Positions 9,587-18,808 are shown, counted from the first letter of the stretch. The stretch is DNA of 64,000 bases from Duganella dendranthematis (GCF_012849375.1 NZ_CP051684.1:4154001-4218000); one strand, 5' to 3'. Made by a program: numbers and translations. The notes: generated by a model from the letters alone, not told the origin.

Positions 9587-10453
9587 ATGGGCCGTTTTGG
9601 GATATTGCTGCTGTGGGCCTTGCTGGCGCAGCAGGCGCTAGCCGACACCGTGCAGGAGCGCACGATTGCGTCCGCCACCTCGCCGCATCAGACCTACCGT
9701 AGCGGCAAGCCGGTGACGGTGCACTACGCGCGGCTGGATGGCTACGCCAACCTGGGCGACGGCAACGATGCGCTGCTCACCTCGCTGAAACAGAGTGTGC
9801 AGGATTGCGCCAGGCACAATCCGTCCGCCAAGCCGGTGACGGAATGGCCCGTGCTGATGTGGCCGCACCGGCAGGAAGTCTACGCCACCGCCAACCGCCG
9901 CATTGAATATGAAACGGGCGCCACCTTTCTGGTGCATCCGGGCGATTGCACGCTGATGAGCGAAGTGGTGTCGAATGCGACGCTGCGCTCGTCCGGCCGC
10001 ATTTGCATGATCGACCTGGTGAAGAAAATCGCCAAGGGCGACTGCGGCCGCAACGGCCAGGCCGATGCGCCGATCCCGCCCAAGCCGACCCAGAGCCTGG
10101 AGCAGATCATGAAGCGCATGGCGCAAAATCCCGCCATGGCCGCGCAGGTGAAGATCATGGAAAGCGTCACGGCGACCCGCACCGGCGAACGGCGCGTGAT
10201 CAAGGGCGCTAGCTGCGATGTCTGGCGCCAGAAGATGGGCACGCTGGGCAGCGACTCCACCTATTGTATGTCGAGCGGCGGATCGTTCATTCCCGCCCAG
10301 GCGTTCGAGGTGGGCGGCATGGGTGGATTGATGCTGGACAACGACAATCCCAGGAGCTGGCGCATGCATGCGACCGATGTCAAGATCGACACCCAGGTCA
10401 ACGACGCCGTGTTCACGCCGTATATGGCGGGCGGCTATACGTTTGAAAAATAA
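9587..10453 (+). CDS. Secreted protein of unknown function
   Basis: 288 aa. Start at ATG 9587, preceded by a strong AGAGGAGAG Shine-Dalgarno; residues 1-19 (MGRFGILLLWALLAQQALA) form a clear Sec signal peptide with an A-x-A-like cleavage site. The mature part is soluble, with about five cysteines and no repeats or membrane helices, so a periplasmic location with disulphides is plausible. I do not recognise the family. It stands alone between the hldA terminator and the helix-hairpin-helix gene. Confidence 0.75.
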   Translation: MGRFGILLLWALLAQQALADTVQERTIASATSPHQTYRSGKPVTVHYARLDGYANLGDGNDALLTSLKQSVQDCARHNPSAKPVTEWPVLMWPHRQEVYATANRRIEYETGATFLVHPGDCTLMSEVVSNATLRSSGRICMIDLVKKIAKGDCGRNGQADAPIPPKPTQSLEQIMKRMAQNPAMAAQVKIMESVTATRTGERRVIKGASCDVWRQKMGTLGSDSTYCMSSGGSFIPAQAFEVGGMGGLMLDNDNPRSWRMHATDVKIDTQVNDAVFTPYMAGGYTFEK

Positions 10454-10558
10454 GCGGCTTGATCTGGCTCAGGCGGGCGCGTCAACGCTGGCGTGGCGCT
10501 GCCGTTATGGTCGGTGCAAGCTGCGATGGTCGCGCTTGCAGATAACCAAGGAGACATC

Positions 10559-10879
10559 ATGATCAAGCAACTGATACTGGCGGTGGCCGCGCTGGCGGCC
10601 AGCATCACGCTGGCCTGGGCCCAGGTCGACGTCAACAAGGCCGACGAGGCCGCGCTGGACAGCATCCGCGGTCTGGGACCGGCCAAGACCAAGGCCATCC
10701 TGGAAGAGCGCAAGAAAGGCGAATTCAAGGACTGGGCCGACTTTGAGCAGCGCGTCAAAGGCGTCGGCGAGAAGAGCGCCATCCGCCTGTCGGAAGCTGG
10801 CTTGCAGGTGAATGGCAAATCGAAGGACGGCGCCCCGGCCAAGGCCGCCACCAGCGCCCCCGCCAAGTCTACCAAGTAA
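10559..10879 (+). CDS. ComEA-like helix-hairpin-helix protein
   Basis: 106 aa. Start at ATG 10559 behind AAGGAGACATC. A signal peptide (IKQLILAVAALAASITLAWA) is followed by a single ComEA-type (HhH)2 domain at about residues 23-85: VNKADEAALDSIRGLGPAKTKAI then VKGVGEKSAIRLSEAG. The last 20 residues are Ala/Lys/Pro-rich. Proteins of this form bind dsDNA in the periplasm during natural transformation in other bacteria, but many single-copy versions have no tested role. No competence genes adjoin it here. Confidence 0.85.
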   Translation: MIKQLILAVAALAASITLAWAQVDVNKADEAALDSIRGLGPAKTKAILEERKKGEFKDWADFEQRVKGVGEKSAIRLSEAGLQVNGKSKDGAPAKAATSAPAKSTK

Positions 10880-10934
10880 CAGCCAGGCCGCGCACCGGAT
10901 GACGCCGGGCGCGGCACATGAGATGATGCGGGCT

Positions 10935-12245
10935 ATGAAAATCTCCCGCATCCTCCACGCCGGCTACGTCTTTGAAAGCGGCGCCACGCAGATCCTGTTC
11001 GATCCGGTGTTTGAAAATCCGTTCAGCCGGAATTGCCACGCGTTTCCGGACGCGCGCTTCGACCTGGCGCAGGTGCGCCAGCTGCGGCCGGACGCGGTTT
11101 TCATCTCCCACTTCCACGACGACCACTGCTCGATGGAGAGCCTGGACCTGCTGGACCGCGCCACGCCGATTTACCTGTACTGCGTATTCGACGAACTGTT
11201 CGCGATGATACGCGCGCTAGGCTTTGCCGACGTGCAGCCGCTGGCGGTGGATACGCCGGTCAGCATTGGCGCCTTCGAAGTAATCCCACGCCGCGCGCTG
11301 GACGCCGATGTCGACTCCATGTTCCAGATCCGCGCCGAAGGCCTGAATGTGCTGAACGTGGTCGATGCCTGGATGGACCCGGAAACGCTGGAACAGCTCA
11401 AGCCCTACGCACCGTGGGACATGGTGCTATGGCCGTTCCAGACCATGCGCGAAGTCGACGTGATCGCGCCGTCGCGCGCTGCACGCGGGCCGGTGGCGCT
11501 GCCGGAAGAATGGCCGCAGCAGTTGCAAACGCTGGCGCCGCGCTACGTGGTGCCGAGTTCCTGCCAGTTCCAGCAGGAACCCTGGTCGTGGTACAACCGC
11601 GCGATGTTCCCGATCACCTACCAGCGCTTTGCGCAGGAAGTGGGCGAGTGGCTGCCGTCGGCGCAGGTGGTGCGGCTGAATCCCTCGGTGTCGGTGCTGC
11701 TGACGGCGGATGGGCTGACGCCAGCCGCGCCGCTGCCATGGGTGCTGCCGGTGGGCGATCAGGACATCGATTTTCATTACGACGAAAACATCGTGCCGCC
11801 CGCCACCGCCGACATCGCGCGCCACTTCGCGCCGCTGACGGCGGAGCAGGCCGCGCAGGCGTTGGAGTTCTGCCGCACCGACCTGATAGAACGCTATGAA
11901 GAAATGGAGCTGCCGGACGACAGCTACTTCGCCACGCCGTGCGTTTGGCAGCTGGCGGTCTACGATCACGCGGGCGGCGTAGAGCAGTTCCGCTACCGCG
12001 TGCGTGGCGACAGCATCGCGCTGGTTGGCGACGAAGAGGCGCCGACTTGGACCACCGAAATTCCACTGGCAAAGCTGTACGCCGGGCTGGCGCTGGGCGA
12101 GTCGCTGACATCGATGTACATGCGTATCAACGGCGCACCGGAAGATGCCGACATCGTCGATGATCCGCTGATCCGCTGCCTCTTCAACGACGCCATCGGC
12201 GCATATCAAGCCGCGCAGCTGCGGCGTTTGGGAATCACAGTATGA
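10935..12245 (+). CDS. Metallo-beta-lactamase-fold hydrolase
   Basis: 436 aa starting at ATG 10935 (ATG 10923 would add four residues). The N-terminal half is a metallo-beta-lactamase domain: HAGYVFESGATQILFDPVF opening, then the metal-binding signature SHFHDDHCS near residue 60. The C-terminal portion (after about residue 250) is acidic and not recognised. Proteins of this class range from nucleases to lactonases and UlaG-like sugar-acid hydrolases, so the substrate is unknown. Its stop overlaps the start of the polysaccharide deacetylase gene (ATGA), implying a shared transcript and possibly a shared pathway. Confidence 0.8.
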   Translation: MKISRILHAGYVFESGATQILFDPVFENPFSRNCHAFPDARFDLAQVRQLRPDAVFISHFHDDHCSMESLDLLDRATPIYLYCVFDELFAMIRALGFADVQPLAVDTPVSIGAFEVIPRRALDADVDSMFQIRAEGLNVLNVVDAWMDPETLEQLKPYAPWDMVLWPFQTMREVDVIAPSRAARGPVALPEEWPQQLQTLAPRYVVPSSCQFQQEPWSWYNRAMFPITYQRFAQEVGEWLPSAQVVRLNPSVSVLLTADGLTPAAPLPWVLPVGDQDIDFHYDENIVPPATADIARHFAPLTAEQAAQALEFCRTDLIERYEEMELPDDSYFATPCVWQLAVYDHAGGVEQFRYRVRGDSIALVGDEEAPTWTTEIPLAKLYAGLALGESLTSMYMRINGAPEDADIVDDPLIRCLFNDAIGAYQAAQLRRLGITV

Positions 12246-13165
12246 AGAAGATGCTTCGCCTGCTGGCGTTATATGCCGCCACCGCGCTCACGGCGCCCGC
12301 GCACGCGCAATCGGTCGCCTTCACGTTCGACGACGGCCCTCGGCTGGAAGAGACGCCGCTGCTGTCACCGCAACAGCGCAACCAGTCTTTGCTGGATGCG
12401 CTTGCGGCGCACAAGGTATCGGCGGCGCTGTTCGTCACCTGTGGCTTTGGCGCCGACAAGCCGGCCGGCTACGCGCTGGCGCAGGCCTGGGGCAGGGCGG
12501 GGCACGCGATCGGCAACCACACCATGACGCACCTGGACCTGAACAGCACCGACGTCACGCTGGCGCAGTACCAGCAGGAGATCACCGACTGCGACCGCAT
12601 CACCTCCACGCTGCCGGGCTATCAGAAATGGTTCCGCTTCACCTTCCTGCGCGAAGGGAAGACGCCCGAGAAGCTGCAGGGCATGCGCACCTTCCTCCAG
12701 CAGACCGGCTACCGCAACGGCTACGTCAGCCTGGACACCAGCGACTGGCGGCTGGACGAAAAATTGAACGAGGTACTGCGCGCCAACCCCAAAGCCGACC
12801 TGACGCCGATCCGGCAAGCCTACCTGTCGCACCTGCGCCAGCGCGCCGATGCCTACCGCGCCATGTCACGCCAGCTGGTCGGGCGCGACATCCCGCAAGT
12901 GCTCCTGTTGCACCACAACCTGATCAACGCGCTGTGGCTGAAAGACGCGATCCAGCAATTCAAGGACATGGGCTGGACCATCATCACGCCAGCGGAGGCG
13001 TTTGCCGACCCGATCTACCAGCAGCCTCCGGAACAGCAGCGCGGCGGCCAAAGCCTGCTGTGGTCCATCGCCCGCAGCAAAAACCAGCGCAAATTCCCCG
13101 GCTGGGAGCGCCTGGTCGACGACGGCGATTTCGAAATTGACGCGCTCAAAGCGCAAGGCCTCTAA
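12242..13165 (+). CDS. Secreted polysaccharide deacetylase family protein (CE4/NodB)
   Basis: 307 aa. The signal peptide ends near AHAQ at residues 20-23. NodB motif 1 is FTFDDGPR (about 27-34), with catalytic and metal-binding aspartates. Motif 2 is GNHTMTHLDL (about 91-100), the H-x3-H zinc site. The later SLDTSDWRLD and LLLHHN segments correspond to motifs 3-5. It likely removes acetyl groups from a glycan (peptidoglycan or exopolysaccharide) in the periplasm. The ATG overlaps the preceding stop (ATGA), so it is translationally coupled to the metallo-hydrolase. Confidence 0.87.
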   Translation: MKKMLRLLALYAATALTAPAHAQSVAFTFDDGPRLEETPLLSPQQRNQSLLDALAAHKVSAALFVTCGFGADKPAGYALAQAWGRAGHAIGNHTMTHLDLNSTDVTLAQYQQEITDCDRITSTLPGYQKWFRFTFLREGKTPEKLQGMRTFLQQTGYRNGYVSLDTSDWRLDEKLNEVLRANPKADLTPIRQAYLSHLRQRADAYRAMSRQLVGRDIPQVLLLHHNLINALWLKDAIQQFKDMGWTIITPAEAFADPIYQQPPEQQRGGQSLLWSIARSKNQRKFPGWERLVDDGDFEIDALKAQGL

Positions 13166-13181
13166 TCATTGCGATGGTCAC

Positions 13182-14534
13182 ATGAGCATATTGAAAAGCC
13201 TCACCGGCGCGCTGTCGTCTTACCAGCGGCATCTCAATGAGGTGTTGCAGCTGATCGCGAGTTCGGACTCGGTTCCGTTGCTGGTCGAATATTCCCGTGA
13301 TGGTTCTGGCTATGTTCGCGAGGCGGTGCTGGCGCGCTGCGTGGCGTTGGCGCGGCCAGAGTTGCTGGCGGTGGTGGCGGAACGCCTCAACGACTGGGTG
13401 CCGCAAGTGCGTAGCGCCGCGCGAACCGCTTTGGTGGCGCTGCTGCCGTTTGTGCCTGCACCGCAATTGATGGCGGCGCTTCCTGCGATACTGCGTTTGC
13501 ACAGCGGCGGCAGGGGAGACTATGCCGCCTGGCTGGAAGAATTTGAGCAGATACTGTTGCAGTCGGTGACGGTCGACGACATCCGCGCAGCGGCGACCGG
13601 CAACGATCTCCAGGCTGCGCGTGCCGCAGTGCATTTGCTCGACAAGCACGCCTTGCTCGAACCGGCGGCCGTGATTGAACTCATCGTGCACCGAAGCGAC
13701 GACATCGTACTCGCCCTGCACGGTGCGGACATGTGCAGGCGATTGCCGCTGGCGCAGCGGGAAGCGCTGTATCGGGTCGCGTCGCATTCGCACTTCGGCG
13801 CCGTCCGGACGTTGGCCATGCGGGCGTTGCTGAGTACCCTCGGTGACGATCGCCTCGAAATTGCCATCGCCGCGCTGATGGACAAGCAGTCATCCGTCCG
13901 CCACACCGCAGCGCATTACCTGGTCGCGCAGGGCTTCGACGTGGCTGCGCACTATCGAGGCTTGCTGGAGCAAGGCGACGCCACGGTCAAGCGTCTGCAA
14001 ATGAGCCTGATCATGCTTGCCGCCTTGCGCGACGTGGCCAGCCTGGAGCTGGTGCAGTCGTTTGTGCATAGCGCGTACCCTGCGCTTCGCCTGACGGCAT
14101 TGTCGGCCTGGTTCAAACTGGCGGAGCGTGACAAGGATGCGATTGCGCTGACCGCGATGCACGATGCGTCGCCGCGCGTGCGCAAGTTTGCCGTGCAACT
14201 GGTGCTGCGGCACGGCGCATACATTCCGTTCTCCGCCATTCTCCAGCAACTTGCCGTCAGCGAGGACGTGGTGCTGGTGATGCAGCTGGCCGAAACCAAC
14301 CGCTGGAACTGGCTGGAATGCGCCGCGCGCGTCTGCTTGCAGCGCGGCGTGGAAGAAGCGCGCCGGCTGGGCCTGGAGAGCGCGTTTGTGAAGTGGTTCG
14401 CCAGCCCGCAGTGGCTGAATAATTCAGACCACGAGCAGCGCGTGTTCCTGCTATCGGAGCCGGTGATGTCGGCCTTCGGCCAATTGCTCCTGCCGAAGCA
14501 GTTGGCGCTGCTCCGGCAGGAGTTAATGCGCTAG
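13182..14534 (+). CDS. HEAT-repeat protein, function unknown
   Basis: 450 aa from ATG 13182 (MSILKSLTGALSSYQRHLNEV). Repeated two-helix units with the HEAT/PBS-lyase look (REAVLARCVALARPELLAVVAERLNDWVPQVR..., VRTLAMRALLSTLGDDRLEIAI..., VRHTAAHYLVAQG..., VRKFAVQLVLRHG...) run from about residue 40 to 370. There is no signal peptide or membrane helix, so it is cytosolic and probably a protein-binding scaffold. It starts 16 bp after the deacetylase. Its stop abuts the stop of the convergent nucleotidyltransferase gene with no spacer. Confidence 0.75.
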   Translation: MSILKSLTGALSSYQRHLNEVLQLIASSDSVPLLVEYSRDGSGYVREAVLARCVALARPELLAVVAERLNDWVPQVRSAARTALVALLPFVPAPQLMAALPAILRLHSGGRGDYAAWLEEFEQILLQSVTVDDIRAAATGNDLQAARAAVHLLDKHALLEPAAVIELIVHRSDDIVLALHGADMCRRLPLAQREALYRVASHSHFGAVRTLAMRALLSTLGDDRLEIAIAALMDKQSSVRHTAAHYLVAQGFDVAAHYRGLLEQGDATVKRLQMSLIMLAALRDVASLELVQSFVHSAYPALRLTALSAWFKLAERDKDAIALTAMHDASPRVRKFAVQLVLRHGAYIPFSAILQQLAVSEDVVLVMQLAETNRWNWLECAARVCLQRGVEEARRLGLESAFVKWFASPQWLNNSDHEQRVFLLSEPVMSAFGQLLLPKQLALLRQELMR

Positions 14535-15128
14535 TCAGGCCCACTGAGACGCATCCATGATCGAAAGCATAGGCCAGCGCTCAATTAATCTTTTCGACGT
14601 TATACGTTGCATGAAGACGTCGGCACTTGCTCGCGTGGCGTTGTGTCGAACCTTTAAGTCAAACAAATCCTGGAGGCCATGCGGCGCAATCGCCTCGATG
14701 GTATCGTCCGCGTTGAGATTAACGCCGACACAGGTGGCGTACTCCGGCCACGTTGCAATCCCATCTTCCAGTGAGCGCAGCGGCGGCACAATTTGGCCGT
14801 GCGCTTTCAAGAACCATTGATGGATCAAAGCCTGGTTCGTCACCTCCCAGCGAACGGAGGGGGATATGGCGAGGAGTCGCCTGGTGAGTTTCTCATCTTG
14901 CTTTTCGTCGGCGGTATTGTCGTAATACGTCACGTCAACATCATCGTAGCGGGAAGGTTGGCTGAATCCATGCAGATGGTCCCACACCAGTCCCCTCACG
15001 ACTCCGGCGCCAATACACCAGGATTGCAGATGAAGACTTCTTACCGCTGCCAGCAGCGCCATCAATGTTGAAGAAGAACGCACCAATCGGATCAGGCGTT
15101 CTTCCAGTTCTTGGTCATGGTCGCTCAT
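14535..15128 (-). CDS. Nucleotidyltransferase-family protein (DUF925 type)
   Basis: 197 aa. The motif CIGAGVVRGLVWDHLHG (about residues 37-53), then RYDDVDVTYYD with the D-x-D pair near residues 63-65, fits the nucleotidyltransferase-fold DUF925 family. Its members are widespread but biochemically undefined. It starts 6 bp after the stop of the FAD oxidoreductase on the same strand, without an evident Shine-Dalgarno, so coupling is likely. It converges with the HEAT-repeat gene end to end. Confidence 0.78.
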   Translation of the reverse strand: MSDHDQELEERLIRLVRSSSTLMALLAAVRSLHLQSWCIGAGVVRGLVWDHLHGFSQPSRYDDVDVTYYDNTADEKQDEKLTRRLLAISPSVRWEVTNQALIHQWFLKAHGQIVPPLRSLEDGIATWPEYATCVGVNLNADDTIEAIAPHGLQDLFDLKVRHNATRASADVFMQRITSKRLIERWPMLSIMDASQWA

Positions 15129-15134
15129 CCGGTG

Positions 15135-16904
15135 TTACTGCGCTACCTTGTCAGCCGGCAGGTTGGCCAGGAACTGGTGGATCTGCGCCACCACCGCCGC
15201 GCCTTCGCCCACCGCTGCTGCGACACGCTTGGTGGACGACGCGCGCACGTCGCCGATGGCGAATACGCCCGGCACGCTGGTCTCCAGCGCGGCGCGCGAT
15301 GGCAGGTCGCGCGGATAGACGCCGTTGGCGAAGTTGGCCTTGCACTGCGACTTGGTGACGTCGAAGCCGGTGCGAATAAAACCATGCGCATCGACATCCA
15401 CGCCACAATCGCCCAGCCAGCCGGTATTCGGATCGGCACCGATGAACAAAAACACGCGGCAAACGTCGTAATCGCATTCTTGCCCGCTCTTCGCATTGCG
15501 CGTGCGCACTTGCTTCAGGCCGTCTTCGTCACCCTCCAGCGCGACGATTTCAGTCGTCGTGTGCAGCGAGATATTCGGCGTGGCGGCGATGCGGTCGATC
15601 AGGTAGCTGGACATGGTGGACGACAGGCTGTCCTTGCGGATCAGCATGTGTACCTTCTTGGCATAGCCCGCCAGGAACACCGCCGCCTGTCCAGCCGAGT
15701 TGCCGCCACCGACCAGGATGATTTCTTCCGTCTTGCACAGCTTGGCCTCGACCGGCGACGCCCAGTAGTACACGCCATTGCCCTCGAACTGCTTGAGGTT
15801 GGCCAGCGACGGCCGGCGGTAGCGCGCGCCGCACGATAGCACCACGGTCTTGGCCTTGAGCATTTGCAGGCTGCCGCACATTTCCACTTGCAGCGGATAG
15901 GTGTCGCACACCAGCCGTCCGGCCGGCGCCGGAATGGCGATCTCGACGCCGAACTTCTGCGCCTGTACGTAAGCGCGTCCAGCCAGCGCGCGGCCGGAAA
16001 CGCCGGTCGGGAAGCCGAGGTAGTTTTCGATGCGCGCACTGGCGCCGGCCTGGCCGCCGTAAGCGCGGGTTTCCAGCGCCAGCACCGACAGGCCTTCCGA
16101 CGCGGCGTACACGGCAGTCGCCAGCCCGGCCGGACCGGCGCCGACCACGATCACGTCCCACACCTTTTCGGTATCCAGTTCCGGCAGCATGCCGAGGCAG
16201 CGGCCGATGTCGACCACGGTCGGATTTCTCTTGACCGCGCCGTCCGGGCACACCACCAGCGGCAGCTCTTCCGACTTCGGTTCGTAATGCTTCATCAGGT
16301 CGGCGGCCTGCTGGTCGTGTTCCGGATCGAGCACCACATGCGGATGGCCGTTGGCCGCCAGGAAAGTTTGCAGCGTGTGAATGCGACCGTGGCCGCGCGG
16401 ACCGACGATGACCGGTCCGCCCGACGCCTGCTCGATCAGGCCAACGCGGCGCAGGATCAGCGCCCGCACGATGCGCTCGCCCAGATCGGCATGCGCCACC
16501 AGCAACTGGCGCAGCGACTCCGACGGCACCACCAGCACTTCGACGTCGCCCACCGCATGGCCGTTGCCCAGCGCCGGCCGGCCCGACAGCTGCGCCACTT
16601 CGCCGCTGAACTGGCCGGGCAGGTGGGTGGTCACATACGAGGTGTTGCCGAGGCCGTCATAGCGGTTGACTTCGATGCCGCCCTTGAGCACCAGCATCAG
16701 GCCGAAACTGGTCTTGCCGGCTTCGAAAATCGTCTCGCGGTCCTTGAAGCACACCACATGGCCGAAGCGGTGCATGTGGCGGATGTCGGACGCACTCAGC
16801 GTCGGGAAAATCTGGTGTGCGCGCTGCTCCAGATCGAGCGTGGTGCGGGGCGTCGGCTCGTCCGGAGTTTCTTCCGGCAGGAGTTCGGAGGGGGAGGTAG
16901 CCAT
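15135..16904 (-). CDS. FAD-dependent oxidoreductase with N-terminal cyclic-nucleotide-binding domain
   Basis: 589 aa from ATG at 16904 (MATSPSELLPEE). Residues about 45-165 form a CNMP/Crp-type beta-roll (FGHVVCFKDRETIFEAGKTSFGLMLVLKGGIEV...PGQFSGEVAQLSGRP). A small linker domain follows. The remainder is a thioredoxin-reductase-like two-dinucleotide-domain flavoprotein: VIVVGAGPAGLATAVYAASEGLSVL, GGQAGASARIENYLGFPTG, then the NAD(P) motif LVGGGNSAGQAAVFLA and a C-terminal GVFAIGDVRA. The redox-active C-x2-C of true TrxB is absent. The electron acceptor is unknown. It is transcribed divergently from cysM and upstream of the nucleotidyltransferase gene. Confidence 0.88.
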   Translation of the reverse strand: MATSPSELLPEETPDEPTPRTTLDLEQRAHQIFPTLSASDIRHMHRFGHVVCFKDRETIFEAGKTSFGLMLVLKGGIEVNRYDGLGNTSYVTTHLPGQFSGEVAQLSGRPALGNGHAVGDVEVLVVPSESLRQLLVAHADLGERIVRALILRRVGLIEQASGGPVIVGPRGHGRIHTLQTFLAANGHPHVVLDPEHDQQAADLMKHYEPKSEELPLVVCPDGAVKRNPTVVDIGRCLGMLPELDTEKVWDVIVVGAGPAGLATAVYAASEGLSVLALETRAYGGQAGASARIENYLGFPTGVSGRALAGRAYVQAQKFGVEIAIPAPAGRLVCDTYPLQVEMCGSLQMLKAKTVVLSCGARYRRPSLANLKQFEGNGVYYWASPVEAKLCKTEEIILVGGGNSAGQAAVFLAGYAKKVHMLIRKDSLSSTMSSYLIDRIAATPNISLHTTTEIVALEGDEDGLKQVRTRNAKSGQECDYDVCRVFLFIGADPNTGWLGDCGVDVDAHGFIRTGFDVTKSQCKANFANGVYPRDLPSRAALETSVPGVFAIGDVRASSTKRVAAAVGEGAAVVAQIHQFLANLPADKVAQ

Positions 16905-17053
16905 GGTGAATCCGGGGATGTGAAGATGGTTGCACAAGTGTTGCCAGTCTAGCCGATGCGGCACCCTCCGTGCAAAGTCTTATGGGGTAGTCGGCCGCTT
17001 TAAGGCAACTCGGCTAAAATGGTTGTTTTGGCGAACCTACACATAATAAGACG

Positions 17054-17956
17054 ATGGCTTACAAGACCCTGCAAGATACGATCGGTAACACGCCGCTGGT
17101 GCAACTGACGCGCCTGCCCGGCGCCGACGCGGCCGCCCGCAACAACATCATCCTCGGCAAGCTGGAAGGCAACAATCCGGCCGGATCGGTCAAGGACCGC
17201 GCTGCGCTGTCGATGCTGATGCGGGCCGAAGAACGCGGCGACATCAAGCCGGGCGATACGCTGATCGAAGCCACCAGCGGCAACACCGGCATTGCGTTGG
17301 CGATGGCGGCCACCATTCGCGGCTACAAGATGTTGCTGCTGATGCCGGAAAACCTCAGCGTCGAGCGCCGCCAGAGCATGGCCGCCTACGGCGCGCAAAT
17401 CATGCTGACGCCGAAAACCGGCGGCATGGAATACGCGCGCGACATGGCCGAGCAGCTGCAAAAAGATGGCAAAGGCATCATCCTCGACCAGTTCGCCAAC
17501 CAGGACAACGCCCGCGCGCACTATGAAGGCACGGGCCCGGAAATCTGGCGCGATACCGATGGACGCGTGACCCACTTCGTCAGCGCCATGGGTACCACCG
17601 GCACCATCATGGGCACCTCGCGTTACCTGAAGGAACAGAATCCGGAGATTCAGATCATCGGCGCCGAGCCGGAAGAGGGTTCGTCGATTCCCGGCATCCG
17701 CAAATGGCCGGAAGCCTACCTGCCGAAAATCTACGACCGTTCGCGCGTCGACCGCGTGGAAGCCGTGTCGCAGGCAGCGGCCGAGCGCATGGCGCGCCGC
17801 ATGGCGGCCGAGGAAGGCATCTTCTGCGGTATTTCAGCGGCCGGCGCCTGCGAGATTGCGCTGCGCATCTCGCAGACGGTGGAGAACGCCACCATCGTGT
17901 TCATCGTCTGCGACCGCGGCGACCGCTATCTGTCCACCGGTGTGTTTCCAGCTTAA
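17054..17956 (+). CDS. cysM: Cysteine synthase B
   Basis: 300 aa PLP enzyme (fold type II) making cysteine from O-acetylserine and sulfide or thiosulfate. PLP lysine K47 lies in NNPAGSVKDRAA; the substrate loop EATSGNTGIALAMAA (about residues 74-88) and the glycine-rich phosphate loop SAMGTTGTIMGTSRYL (about 176-191) are present. The length of 300 and the RKWPEAYLPKIYD segment favour CysM over CysK. A single-gene unit with an approximately 150-bp divergent promoter region. Confidence 0.94.
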   Translation: MAYKTLQDTIGNTPLVQLTRLPGADAAARNNIILGKLEGNNPAGSVKDRAALSMLMRAEERGDIKPGDTLIEATSGNTGIALAMAATIRGYKMLLLMPENLSVERRQSMAAYGAQIMLTPKTGGMEYARDMAEQLQKDGKGIILDQFANQDNARAHYEGTGPEIWRDTDGRVTHFVSAMGTTGTIMGTSRYLKEQNPEIQIIGAEPEEGSSIPGIRKWPEAYLPKIYDRSRVDRVEAVSQAAAERMARRMAAEEGIFCGISAAGACEIALRISQTVENATIVFIVCDRGDRYLSTGVFPA

Positions 17957-17977
17957 AACGCCAGCGTCAACGCAACA

Positions 17978-18013
17978 ACGCCCTCGTCCCTTGCGTAAAG
18001 GGAAGGAGGGCGT
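17978..18013. terminator. Strong hairpin after cysM, possible terminator
   Basis: ACGCCCTC (17978-17985) pairs perfectly with GAGGGCGT (18006-18013), with an inner CCCTT/AAGGG stem. No T-run follows, so classic intrinsic termination is uncertain. Confidence 0.45.
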
Positions 18014-18042
18014 GCTGACAGGACTAAGTAACGCGGGCTGGA

Positions 18043-18387
18043 TTAGCCGTTGTTGCTGCCGCCTGGGGTTTCGCCTTCTTTAGGCTTGAATTGCTTGTCG
18101 CTGATGCGGAACTTGTTGCGGCGGTCGCCCATCAAGTAACGCAGGTCACGGATGCTCAGATCGCTTACTTCGTGCATGCGAATCAGCAGCGACGCACCGA
18201 CCGGCAAGCGGTGGTGACGGATTTTGCTGATCACAGGCGGTGCGACTTCCAGCGCGCGCGACAGCGCTGCGTCGTTTTTCAGGCGCAGGTTCTCGATCAA
18301 CGTATCGAGCAGGCGGTTGGGATTGTATTGCAGCAGATCATCGCCATCCGCATCGTTGTTCATGTCTATGCCGACTTGGTTTGTCAT
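18043..18387 (-). CDS. Small helix-turn-helix (YdaS/Cro-like) protein
   Basis: 114 aa. Start chosen at 18387 because GAAGGAAAAGACGAC precedes that ATG. The central part, NRLLDTLIENLRLKNDAALSRALEVAPPVISKIRH (about 25-60), is a Cro/YdaS-like helix-turn-helix with a recognition helix PPVISKIR, followed by VGASLLIRMHEVSDLSIRDLRYLMG. The C-terminus is Lys/Gly-rich and disordered. It probably binds DNA. Its own upstream region has two identical 11-bp sites, one near its presumed -10, hinting at autoregulation. The target genes are unknown. Confidence 0.75.
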   Translation of the reverse strand: MTNQVGIDMNNDADGDDLLQYNPNRLLDTLIENLRLKNDAALSRALEVAPPVISKIRHHRLPVGASLLIRMHEVSDLSIRDLRYLMGDRRNKFRISDKQFKPKEGETPGGSNNG

Positions 18388-18808
18388 GTCGTCTTTTCCT
18401 TCTGTAAAGTTGTCCTGCAAAGTACAACACTCGGAGCTTTGCTGCGTCAATGTCCATCCTTACCAAGGGAGAATTCACACACGGACACGGATTTCAGGAT
18501 AACAAGTTTCATAATATATACACAATTGTACAACACTCCGCAATCTAATACTCAGCAGCAATACAAAAAAGCTCTTCCCGCAAGGTATTGTTGTCGGTCT
18601 GCAACATTGTGTGAGAATTATACACCGACTTGTGTGATAAGCTCAGTCGTGCACGCTTTGTTTATCGATTAAAGTTAATTGTATAACAATTGCGTTGTAA
18701 AGCAGCTCACTGAACACTGCGAATATCGCGAGTTTGAACAAACTATTGCCAAGTGTCAACAAAACAATACCGCGCATGACCGCACGGTACAAGTCGATTT
18801 ACGCTTGC
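18388..18808. other. AT-rich gene-free stretch between mltB and the HTH gene
   Basis: About 420 bp with clearly lower GC than its surroundings. GTACAACACTC occurs at 18422-18432 and again at 18528-18538. The first copy overlaps a possible minus-strand promoter of the HTH gene (TTGACG, 18-bp spacer, TGTACT). The second lies next to a TATATAT-rich segment. An approximate palindrome, AATTGTATAACAATT, sits near 18680. No convincing open frame was found. Confidence 0.6.

Noticed and set aside
10812..10934. N-terminal extension of the metallo-hydrolase into the preceding gene
   Set aside because: It would read a Pro/Arg-rich shadow of the ComEA-like gene; the conserved domain begins at the ATG at 10935.
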